Shown one piece after another: positions 1-5,833 of a DNA stretch of 8,991 bases. This stretch comes from an uncultured Bacilli bacterium (GTDB lineage: Bacteria; Bacillota_I; Bacilli_A; RFN20; CAG-826): contig CAKPAV010000054.1 of NCBI GenBank assembly GCA_934133115.1, positions 1 to 8,991 on the forward strand. Direction: 5' to 3'. The notes under the pieces were generated by a model. The model was not told where the DNA came from, did not search any database, and saw only the letters and a list, made by a program, of their open reading frames with translations. A program made the position numbers and the translations under genes. Positions within the stretch are counted from its first letter, which is position 1. Every line of letters starts with the position of its first letter.

Positions 1-894
1 CGCTATGCTTTAGAAGATATTATTAATGGAAAAATTCATAAATGTTTTATTGAGATGTCTGCTTGTCATGGTAGCTGTGTAAACGGACCAATGATTAAAG
101 ATAAAGCTCGTAGTGTAGTAACTAGTTATTTAGCTATTGAAAATGCGGCTGGCAAAAAAGATTTTGACAATATGGAAATTAATGAAACTAATATTAGTAA
201 GACTTATAATCCATATTCTTTAATTCATGCTGTGCCATCAGAAGCTGATATCGAAAACACATTAAAATTGATGGGAAAATTAGATAAATCTGCAGAATTA
301 AATTGTGGATCATGCGGATATAGCACTTGTAGAGAAAAAGCTATTGCAATTATTCAAGGAAAAGCAATTCCTGAGATGTGTTTACCATTTTTAATGGAAA
401 AAGCGCAATCATTTTCGGATAAAATTGTTTCCAATACTCCAAATGGATTAATGGTCTTAGATGAAGACTTAAATATTCAATTGATGAATAGTGCAATGTG
501 TAAAATTGTTGGTATTAGCTCTCCTAATATTGTATTAAAAAAGAACGTTACGATGATTTTAGATCCAACGGAATACGCTCGAGCTTTAGGAGAATATGAT
601 AATACTATTTTTAAGAAAATGTATTTAAGCGAATATGATAAATATGTTGAAAATACGATTATTTATGATCGTAAATTCCATATTTTGATTTGCGTTATGC
701 GCGATATAACTAAAAACGAAATATCTTTACAAAAACGTGAAGAAGTACTCAAAAAATCAGTTGAAATTACAAACGAAGTAATTGAAAAAAACATGCGCGC
801 TGTTCAAGAAATTGCCTCTTTATTAGGCGAATCAGCTGCGGAAACTAAAGTAGCATTGTTATCGTTAAAGGATACTTTGAAAAATGATAAGTAA
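1..894 (+). CDS. hydS: Sensory [FeFe]-hydrogenase-like protein, C-terminal part (H-cluster end, 4Fe-4S, PAS); 5' truncated
   Basis: The frame is open to the first base of the window, so the ATG at 55 is internal and the N-terminal ferredoxin and most of the H-cluster domain lie upstream. Residues are numbered from base 1. The H-cluster third motif is visible as EMSACHGSCVNGP (residues 18-30), with cysteines 22 and 26 in the usual CxxxC spacing. A four-cysteine 4Fe-4S domain follows (C102, C105, C110, C127; NCGSCGYSTC...PEMCLP), resembling the domain in RnfB-type proteins. A PAS domain spans about 138-236. A charged C-terminal helix ends in EIASLLGESAAETK. This H-cluster + Fe-S + PAS order matches sensory (group C) [FeFe] hydrogenases such as HydS described in Ruminococcus albus. 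From that I infer a cytoplasmic H2 or redox sensor, not a production enzyme. The 3' end overlaps the phosphatase gene by 11 bp, suggesting translational coupling and a functional pair. The symbol rests on architecture only. Confidence 0.85.
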   Translation, partial: RYALEDIINGKIHKCFIEMSACHGSCVNGPMIKDKARSVVTSYLAIENAAGKKDFDNMEINETNISKTYNPYSLIHAVPSEADIENTLKLMGKLDKSAELNCGSCGYSTCREKAIAIIQGKAIPEMCLPFLMEKAQSFSDKIVSNTPNGLMVLDEDLNIQLMNSAMCKIVGISSPNIVLKKNVTMILDPTEYARALGEYDNTIFKKMYLSEYDKYVENTIIYDRKFHILICVMRDITKNEISLQKREEVLKKSVEITNEVIEKNMRAVQEIASLLGESAAETKVALLSLKDTLKNDK

Positions 895-2062
895 GTATAT
901 TACCGAAGTAGGATATTTATCCTACAACCATGTTGGTGAACAATTATGCGGCGACCATATTGAAGTTATTCATCCTAATGATGATACAACAATTTTGGTG
1001 CTTGCTGATGGCTTAGGTAGTGGAGTTAAAGCTAATATTTTATCAACTTTAACTGCTAAAATGTTATCAACAATGATTGCTAAAAATGTTTCTATAAAAG
1101 AATGTGTGGATACTATTGCCGAAACACTTCCTGTTTGTAAAGAACGTTGTATTGCTTATTCTACTTTTACAATTATAAAAGTAGAAAATAATCGCCTTGT
1201 TGAAATTTATAATTATGATAATCCAATGCCTTTTGTTATTAGTAATGGTAAAAGTAAAGATTTGGATTGGACACTAAAAATTGTTGATGATAAAAAAGTT
1301 TACCATACAAAACTTGAAGCTAACTTGTATGACACGTTTGTATTATTTAGCGATGGCGTGGTTCATGCTGGGATTGGCGAAACTCTTAATTTTGGTTGGG
1401 ACATTCCGCAAATTAAAGATTTTTTGCAAGGATTATATCAAAAGTCTTATTCTTCAATGTCACTTGCAACAAGTTTGGTAGATTATTGTAATGAACTATA
1501 TAATCATCGTCCTGGCGATGACACAACCGCTGCAGTTGTGCGAATTAGGGAAAGAAGTCAAGTTAATTTATTAATTGGCCCAGCTTCAAATAAAGATGAT
1601 GATGAAAAGATGTTATCTCTATTTTTTGCTAAAGGTGGTAAACATATTGTTAGTGGGGGAACAACCTCTAACATTGTGGCTAAATATTTACATAAGCCAC
1701 TTGATTTAGCACTTGATTACATTGATAAAGAAATACCGCCTACTGCAAGTATTGAAGGCGTAGATTTAGTAACTGAAGGTGTAATTACGATTAATAGAGT
1801 ATTAGATTACGCTAAAGACATGCTACAAGGGAAAAACCATTCTTATTTTGATTGGAGTTATAAAAGAGATGGTGCTTCTCAAATTGCTAAATTATTATTT
1901 GAAGAAGCAACAGACATTAACTTCTTTGTAGGATGTGCAATTAATAATGCCCATCAAAGTGATGATGTTCATTTAAGTTTTTCATTAAAAATGCAACTTA
2001 TTGATGAATTAGCGAAAATGCTAAAACTAATGGGCAAAAACATAAAAGTTAGTTATTTTTAA
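884..2062 (+). CDS. SpoIIE/PP2C-family serine/threonine phosphatase with C-terminal domain of unknown function
   Basis: The 392-residue cytoplasmic protein has no membrane segment. The N-terminal ~220 residues form a PP2C/SpoIIE phosphatase. Candidate metal-binding acids are visible at D24 (CGDH), D42 in ADGLGSG, D157 in FSDGVVHAG, and D212/D213 in PGDDTTAAVV. This fold removes phosphate from Ser/Thr, classically from anti-anti-sigma (STAS) proteins; the substrate here is unknown and no STAS or kinase gene is in the window. Residues ~225-392 form a second domain with a glycine-rich VSGGTTSNI (256-264), PPTASIEGVDLVTEGV (285-300) and a late acidic NNAHQSDDVH stretch. I recognise it as accompanying phosphatases next to sensory hydrogenases but know no function. 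The ATG at 884 lies within the end of the sensor gene, with AAAGGA at 867-872 as its ribosome site. The overlap and order imply that the H-cluster/PAS protein controls this phosphatase, which is an inference. Confidence 0.88.
   Translation: MISKYITEVGYLSYNHVGEQLCGDHIEVIHPNDDTTILVLADGLGSGVKANILSTLTAKMLSTMIAKNVSIKECVDTIAETLPVCKERCIAYSTFTIIKVENNRLVEIYNYDNPMPFVISNGKSKDLDWTLKIVDDKKVYHTKLEANLYDTFVLFSDGVVHAGIGETLNFGWDIPQIKDFLQGLYQKSYSSMSLATSLVDYCNELYNHRPGDDTTAAVVRIRERSQVNLLIGPASNKDDDEKMLSLFFAKGGKHIVSGGTTSNIVAKYLHKPLDLALDYIDKEIPPTASIEGVDLVTEGVITINRVLDYAKDMLQGKNHSYFDWSYKRDGASQIAKLLFEEATDINFFVGCAINNAHQSDDVHLSFSLKMQLIDELAKMLKLMGKNIKVSYF
908..925. repeat. Near-perfect palindrome early in the phosphatase gene
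   Basis: GTAGGATA (908-915) and TATCCTAC (918-925) are exact inverted copies separated by two bases. In RNA this could form a 7-bp stem with a 4-base loop. It starts 24 bases after the phosphatase start codon and 13 bases after the sensor stop codon. No T-run follows, so it is not a terminator. It may be coding coincidence or may affect translation or mRNA processing at the overlapping junction. Confidence 0.4.
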
Positions 2063-2080
2063 AATAAGTGAGGAAAAATC

Positions 2081-3514
2081 ATGTTAAAATTTGACACAAA
2101 TGTTCAAGAGTTGAAGTACAAAGTCTTAAAAGAAATGGCTAAATCCACTTTTAATGATTCATTAGTCGAAGATTTTTATGAAATACCTAAAAAAGTAGTA
2201 CCAGGTCCTAAACCAAGTATGCGTTGTTGTATTTATAAAGAACGCGCAATTGTGGAAGAGCGTATGAAATTAGCAATGGGTGGTAACAAAAATATTGATA
2301 ATATTGTTGAAGTTATCAAAATTGCTTGTGATGAATGCCCTATTGGAGGATATGAAGTCACTAATAGATGTAGAGGATGTATTGCGCATCGTTGCGAAAA
2401 AGCATGTCATCGTGCGGCAATATCTTTTAATCCAAATACAAGAACTGCAATTATCGATAAAACAAAATGTGTAAATTGTGGCTTATGCTCTAAAGCTTGC
2501 CAATATAACGCTATTCAAAATTTCTTAAGACCATGCGTTCAAGCTTGTAAAGTAAAAGCCATATCCACTGATGAAGATTTTGCGGCTAAGATAGATGATA
2601 ATAAATGTGTTCAATGTGGAGCATGCGTATATCAATGCCCATTTGGCGCAATTATGGATAAATCAAGCATTGTCGATGTCATCAAAATGATTAAAGATAG
2701 CGATTTTTCAAAAAAATATCCAATCTACGCTATTGTGGCCCCTTCAATTTCTTCACAGTTTAAATACGCAACATTAGGACAAGTTGTAACATCTATTAAA
2801 TTATTAGGCTTCCATAGTGTTGTTGAAGCAGCGCTTGGCGCGGATATGGTAAGCTATGAAGAAGCAAAAGAATTAAGTGAAAAAGGATTCTTAACTTCCT
2901 CATGTTGTCCAACATTTGTTTCTTTTATTAAAAAGAACTATCCAAAATTAGTAGAAAATATTTCTTCTAATTTGTCACCAATGGCGACATTAGGGAAATA
3001 CATTAAAGAAATTACCCCAAATGCTAAAGTAGTGTTTATTGGACCATGTGTTTCCAAAAAGCAAGAAATCAAAGATGAACGTGTTAAAGATTATGTAGAT
3101 TATGTTTTAACTTTTGAAGAGTTACAAGCATTAATTGATAGTCGTGATATTGATGCTTCTAAGTTAGAAGAAAGTGTTTTAGATAACGCCTCATATTTTG
3201 GAAGAATATTTGCAAGAACGGGTGGTTTATCTGATGCAGTTAAGCAATCACTCAAAGAACAAAATATTGATTTTGAAGTTAAACCTTTAGTTTGTGATGG
3301 CTTGGATAATTGTAAAATGGGATTAATCAAAGCTCAGTCACCGGCTCGTGATTTTAACTTTATTGAAGGAATGGGCTGCATTAATGGCTGTATTGGTGGA
3401 CCATGTTGCTTAACTCACGAACTACGTGATAAAACCGAAGTTGATAAATATGGTAATTTAGCTAAAGAAAAAACCATTAGTGATGCCATAGGGGTTTTAA
3501 AAGATATAAAATAA
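2081..3514 (+). CDS. hydA: [FeFe] hydrogenase, catalytic, monomeric cysteine-rich type (probably group B)
   Basis: The gene is complete (477 aa), 18 bp after the phosphatase stop, with a clear ribosome site (GTGAGGA just upstream, 6-base spacing). The N-terminal ~195 residues are an electron-relay region. They carry C83/C86, C97/C100/C105/C109, a CxxCxxCxxxC set at 130-140, C152/C156, and another CxxCxxCxxxC at 176-186, enough for about four 4Fe-4S clusters. The H-cluster domain (about 213-477) has all three motifs: TSSCCPTF (272-279, cysteines 275 and 276), GPCVSKKQE (321-329) and EGMGCINGCIGGP (429-441, cysteines 433 and 437). The enzyme should catalyse 2H+ + 2e- <-> H2 in the cytoplasm, probably with ferredoxin. 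F279 replaces the tryptophan usual in group A TSCCPxW, and the relay pattern and GGP ending fit group B. Pairing with a sensory hydrogenase resembles the hydS-hydA2 arrangement known from Ruminococcus. The physiological direction and partner cannot be read from sequence. Confidence 0.92.
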   Translation: MLKFDTNVQELKYKVLKEMAKSTFNDSLVEDFYEIPKKVVPGPKPSMRCCIYKERAIVEERMKLAMGGNKNIDNIVEVIKIACDECPIGGYEVTNRCRGCIAHRCEKACHRAAISFNPNTRTAIIDKTKCVNCGLCSKACQYNAIQNFLRPCVQACKVKAISTDEDFAAKIDDNKCVQCGACVYQCPFGAIMDKSSIVDVIKMIKDSDFSKKYPIYAIVAPSISSQFKYATLGQVVTSIKLLGFHSVVEAALGADMVSYEEAKELSEKGFLTSSCCPTFVSFIKKNYPKLVENISSNLSPMATLGKYIKEITPNAKVVFIGPCVSKKQEIKDERVKDYVDYVLTFEELQALIDSRDIDASKLEESVLDNASYFGRIFARTGGLSDAVKQSLKEQNIDFEVKPLVCDGLDNCKMGLIKAQSPARDFNFIEGMGCINGCIGGPCCLTHELRDKTEVDKYGNLAKEKTISDAIGVLKDIK

Positions 3515-3523
3515 GTATATAAT
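3495..3523 (+). promoter_or_regulatory. Candidate promoter for the EamA transporter, overlapping the hydrogenase terminator
   Basis: A perfect -10 box, TATAAT, lies at 3518-3523, 17 bp after a weak -35 (TTTTAA, 3495-3500; 3 of 6 match TTGACA). A start would be expected near 3530. The last three bases of the -10 are also the first bases of the terminator's left arm, so RNA begun here would lack that arm and could not form the hairpin. The weak -35 keeps confidence moderate. Confidence 0.5.
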
Positions 3524-3551
3524 TCCTAGGTGGATAACTTAGGAATTTTTT
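3521..3551 (+). terminator. Intrinsic terminator of the hydrogenase operon
   Basis: AATTCCTA (3521-3528) pairs perfectly with TAGGAATT (3540-3547). G3529-T3539 and G3530-C3538 extend the stem to 10 pairs around a 7-base loop. A run of six T (3546-3551) follows. It begins 7 bases after the hydrogenase stop codon, and only six bases separate the T-run from the ribosome site of the next gene. Confidence 0.85.
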
Positions 3552-3558
3552 GTTTAAG

Positions 3559-3566
3559 AGGTGAGG
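3559..3566 (+). promoter_or_regulatory. Ribosome binding site that fixes the EamA start
   Basis: AGGTGAGG lies five bases before the ATG at 3572. It rules out the in-frame GTG at 3530, which sits in the terminator hairpin with no ribosome site. Confidence 0.8.
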
Positions 3567-3571
3567 TGTTT

Positions 3572-4468
3572 ATGTGGATTGTTATGGCTTTAATTGGTGC
3601 GCTTTTTACATCCCTTACCACAATATTTGCTAAAGTTGGTATAAAAAATGTTAATTCAAATTTTGCCACATTTTTCCGTACAGGTGTAGTTATTATTTTT
3701 GCCGTTATAATGTGTTTTATAACTAATAGTTTTGCTTCCTTTAGCGCATTAACTACTTTAAATTGGTTATTTTTAATTTTGTCTGGTATTGCTACCGGAT
3801 TATCTTGGTTATGTTATTACCGAGCTATTAAATTAGGTGATGTATCTAAAGTAGCGCCAATCGATAAATCTAGTTTTATTTTAACAAGTATTTTATTCTT
3901 GATTTTTTTCTTTAATGATACAACAAATAATGGTAACCCATTAACAATAGTAATGTTATTTCTTTCGATGGCTTTAATGCTTGCTGGAACTCTTTTAATG
4001 ATTGGAAAAGTCGAAAGTAAAAACGAAAAAGTTGATAAAAAATGGTTGATTTATGCAATTTTAAGTGCAGTATTTGCTTCTTTAGTTTCATTATTTGTAA
4101 AGATTGGTTTAAAAAATATTCCTAGTTCATTAGGAACTTGTATTCGCACTATTGTTGTATTTATCTTTGCTATGATGATCGTAGTAGCAAGAAAAGATTA
4201 TCAAGGTGTTAATGAGATTACTAGTAAATCTTGGATATTTCTTACTTTATCAGGAATTGCTACTGGTGTAGCATGGATTAGCGAATATGAAGCACTTAAT
4301 TATGTAGGCGCTAATCCAGTTGCGGTTACATCGATATCTAAGTTAGCAATATTGTTAACAATGATGATTTCGATTTTCTTCTTACATGAAAAGTTTACTT
4401 TAAAATCATTTGTAGGATTAGCATTGATGACTTTAGGTATTGTCTTAATTATAATTTTTAGTTTATAG
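3572..4468 (+). CDS. DMT-superfamily EamA transporter, ten membrane helices
   Basis: The 298-residue inner-membrane protein starts at the ATG at 3572. It is almost wholly hydrophobic, with about ten membrane helices in two homologous EamA halves. The duplication is visible. TSLTTIFAKVGIKNV (13-27) matches ASLVSLFVKIGLKNI (169-183), and LSGIATGLSW (70-79) matches LSGIATGVAW (226-235); both copies of the latter are followed by a conserved aromatic/charged segment. The length is normal for the drug/metabolite transporter superfamily. Members export or import amino acids, nucleobases, metabolites or drugs, and the substrate cannot be assigned. The second half keeps the usual LHEKFT element (E273), while the matching place in the first half reads FFNDTTNN. 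The gene lies just after the hydrogenase terminator and four bases or fewer of free DNA separate it from the HAD ribosome site, so it probably forms a two-gene unit with the HAD gene. Confidence 0.88.
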   Translation: MWIVMALIGALFTSLTTIFAKVGIKNVNSNFATFFRTGVVIIFAVIMCFITNSFASFSALTTLNWLFLILSGIATGLSWLCYYRAIKLGDVSKVAPIDKSSFILTSILFLIFFFNDTTNNGNPLTIVMLFLSMALMLAGTLLMIGKVESKNEKVDKKWLIYAILSAVFASLVSLFVKIGLKNIPSSLGTCIRTIVVFIFAMMIVVARKDYQGVNEITSKSWIFLTLSGIATGVAWISEYEALNYVGANPVAVTSISKLAILLTMMISIFFLHEKFTLKSFVGLALMTLGIVLIIIFSL

Positions 4469-4471
4469 GAG
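4467..4471 (+). promoter_or_regulatory. Ribosome binding site that fixes the HAD start
   Basis: AGGAG overlaps the TAG stop of the transporter gene and lies nine bases before GTG 4481. It directly abuts TTG 4472, which therefore cannot be the real start. Confidence 0.75.
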
Positions 4472-4480
4472 TTGATATTT

Positions 4481-5128
4481 GTGAAATATAAATTAGTAAT
4501 GTTTGATTTAGATGGGACAGTATTAAATACTCTTGAAGATTTGTATACATCTTTAAATTACGCCCTTAATAAGTATGATTTCCCTTCTAAGTCTTTAAAA
4601 GAAGTGCGTAGTTTTTTAGGTAATGGTATTCGTAGTTTAGTAAAACTTAGTATGCCAAGTGACACTAATGAAGAAGATTTTGATTTAGTTTTTAAAGAAT
4701 TTAAAAGTTATTATGCTACACATTGTGATATATTAACTAAACCATATGATGGTATTTTAGATTTGTTAAATGTTTTAAAAGAAAAAGGATATAAAATTGC
4801 AATTATTTCTAATAAAGCTGATTTTGCTGTTCAAACATTAGTTAATAAATATTTTCCTAATCTCATTGATTATGCGGTTGGCGAAGTAATAGGGGTGCCA
4901 CGTAAACCAGATCCAACAAGTTTAAATAATGTGATGAAATATTTTAATATAAAAAAATCGGAATCAGTTTATGTTGGTGATTCCGAAGTTGATATTGAGG
5001 TAGCAAAAAACGCTAATGTGGCCGCGATTATTGTTACTTGGGGATTTAGAGATGAAGAATACTTGAAATCTTTAAATCCAAATACATTAGTAAGTAACAC
5101 TAATGATTTATTAGAAAATATTATTTAA
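4481..5128 (+). CDS. HAD-superfamily hydrolase, phosphoglycolate-phosphatase (Gph/PpaX)-like
   Basis: The 215-residue protein begins at a GTG codon, chosen because AGGAG at 4467-4471 is correctly spaced for it and the product then starts with the usual MKYKLVMFDLDGT. All HAD motifs are present. The nucleophile is D9 with general acid D11 (DLDGT), motif II is S110 (IISNK), motif III is K142 (RKPDP), and the Mg2+-binding acids are D167 and D171 (GDSEVD). A helical C1-type cap lies between about residues 15 and 85. The best match is the Gph group, cytoplasmic phosphatases acting on phosphoglycolate or other small phosphate esters; pyrophosphatase PpaX is a close alternative and the substrate is not certain. 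The start codon follows the transporter stop by 12 bases. The last 8 bp overlap the 3' end of the convergent regulator gene. A minus-strand terminator-like hairpin is embedded in the sequence coding residues 157-169. Confidence 0.88.
   Translation: MKYKLVMFDLDGTVLNTLEDLYTSLNYALNKYDFPSKSLKEVRSFLGNGIRSLVKLSMPSDTNEEDFDLVFKEFKSYYATHCDILTKPYDGILDLLNVLKEKGYKIAIISNKADFAVQTLVNKYFPNLIDYAVGEVIGVPRKPDPTSLNNVMKYFNIKKSESVYVGDSEVDIEVAKNANVAAIIVTWGFRDEEYLKSLNPNTLVSNTNDLLENII
4951..4986 (-). terminator. Terminator-like hairpin for the tetR transcript, inside the HAD gene
   Basis: Plus-strand TCGGAATCA (4958-4966) and TGATTCCGA (4978-4986) are perfect 9-bp inverted copies around an 11-base loop. Seven A precede them (4951-4957). 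On the minus strand this reads stem-loop then seven T, the form of an intrinsic terminator. It lies 134 bases beyond the regulator's stop codon, within the codons for the HAD motif GDSE. Confidence 0.65.
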
Positions 5129-5690
5129 ATCTTCTTGCTTTAAAACTTTTAAACCAGTATTTTACGTAATTATGTAAATCATCTATTGTATTAGTGGAAT
5201 AACCACGACAATATTTAACATATTCGCACAATAAACCTTCTACAAACACATTAATTTCTAGTTCAAGATTGCTACGGTCCACTAAATGTGGATCATTATT
5301 ACAAATTTCTAATAGCTTACTTTCTACTAAAGAAGTAAGCTTTTTTGATGCAAAAGCTACGTCGTTAGATTTACAAATTAGACGATAGTTTTCATTATTT
5401 GCGGTAATATATTCAAAGAATTGATCAATTAGTTCTTCAAAAGTTAAACATGATACTAATTTGATATTACTATAGAATTGATCGATTAATTCGTTTTCAA
5501 AATCTTCGGCAACACAATATATATCATCATAATGGGAATAGAATGTGCCACGATTTATATTCGCACGTTTTACTAATTCAGTAACAGAAATTTTACTGAT
5601 TTCTTTTTTTTCACTGAGCATTTCCGCAAATGTTGATTTAATAATTGCTCTTGTTTTTTTGGATGAGTTATTTAAATTTTTAGCTTTCAT
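5121..5690 (-). CDS. TetR/AcrR-family transcriptional regulator
   Basis: The 189-residue protein is read on the minus strand from ATG 5690, with AGGAGG at 5698-5703 (seven-base spacing). The N-terminal ~60 residues are a TetR DNA-binding domain: a first helix near 12-27, then SVTELVKRANINRGTFYSHYDD, the family helix-turn-helix with the characteristic GTFYSHYDD recognition end. Residues ~65-189 are helical, as expected for the ligand-binding and dimerisation domain, with several cysteines (59, 81, 106, 130, 155, 161) and no recognisable ligand signature. It is divergent from the ABC genes, across a spacer full of palindromic boxes. I infer that it represses both its own promoter and the ABC operon, and is released by a substrate of the exporter. 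Its 3' end overlaps the convergent HAD gene by 8 bp, and the coding sequence contains a plus-strand terminator-like hairpin at codons 116-126. Confidence 0.88.
   Translation of the reverse strand: MKAKNLNNSSKKTRAIIKSTFAEMLSEKKEISKISVTELVKRANINRGTFYSHYDDIYCVAEDFENELIDQFYSNIKLVSCLTFEELIDQFFEYITANNENYRLICKSNDVAFASKKLTSLVESKLLEICNNDPHLVDRSNLELEINVFVEGLLCEYVKYCRGYSTNTIDDLHNYVKYWFKSFKARRFK
5314..5346 (+). terminator. Terminator-like hairpin for the transporter-HAD transcript, inside tetR
   Basis: AGCTTACTT (5314-5322) and AAGTAAGCT (5333-5341) are perfect 9-bp inverted copies around a 10-base loop, followed by six T (5341-5346). The polarity fits plus-strand transcription. It lies about 185 bases after the HAD stop and is the first such structure seen downstream of it. 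In the minus direction no T-run follows the stem, so it should not stop tetR transcription. Confidence 0.65.
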
Positions 5691-5716
5691 AAATTGTCCT
5701 CCTATACAATTTTGTT

Positions 5717-5810
5717 AACAATGTTGAAATTTTAACAACGATGATAAAAATGTGGTTCAACATTGTATATAAATAATATATCTTAACATCGTTCAAATGT
5801 CAACAATGTT
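5717..5810. promoter_or_regulatory. Array of five palindromic operator-like boxes between tetR and the ABC operon
   Basis: Five 9-bp boxes fit AACAWYGTT. They are AACAATGTT (5717-5725), AACAACGAT (5734-5742), AACATTGTA (5759-5767), AACATCGTT (5785-5793) and AACAATGTT (5802-5810). The first and last are identical and perfectly palindromic around a central base, and the last extends to TCAACAATGTTGA (5800-5812). Centre-to-centre distances are 17, 25, 26 and 17 bp, nearly symmetric about the middle box. The right-hand boxes overlap the -35 and spacer of the tetR promoter. The likely ligand is the adjacent TetR-family protein, which is an inference. Confidence 0.7.
5775..5803 (-). promoter_or_regulatory. 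Promoter of the tetR-family gene
   Basis: On the minus strand a perfect -35 TTGACA (5803-5798) is followed after exactly 17 bases by TATATT (5780-5775), a 5-of-6 match to the -10 consensus. The start would fall near 5768, giving a leader of about 78 nt. Two operator-like boxes lie within this promoter and three at or beyond its start. The ABC operon promoter must use the same AT-rich block (TATAAA at 5768-5773 or TAATAT at 5774-5779 are candidate -10 boxes), but I see no convincing -35 for it. Confidence 0.7.
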
Positions 5811-5833
5811 GATTAAAAGAGAGGAGGAACATT

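Noticed and set aside
55..57. ATG at 55 as the start of the first gene
   Set aside because: The frame is open upstream to base 1, and the codons just before it (CFIE) belong to the conserved H-cluster motif, so this Met is internal to a gene cut by the window edge.
3530..3571. GTG at 3530 as the transporter start (42 bases longer)
   Set aside because: It lies inside the terminator hairpin with no ribosome site. ATG 3572 has AGGTGAGG at proper spacing and begins directly with the first membrane helix. A leaderless start at the predicted transcription start is conceivable but less likely.
4111..4136. Minus-strand hairpin with T-run inside the EamA gene (TTCCTA/TAGGAA next to six A)
   Set aside because: The stem is only 6 bp, the T-run is separated from it by two bases, and no minus-strand gene lies nearby, so it is probably chance in AT-rich coding DNA.
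4472..4480. TTG at 4472 as the HAD start
   Set aside because: It directly abuts AGGAG, leaving no spacing. GTG 4481 is well spaced and gives the normal HAD N-terminus.
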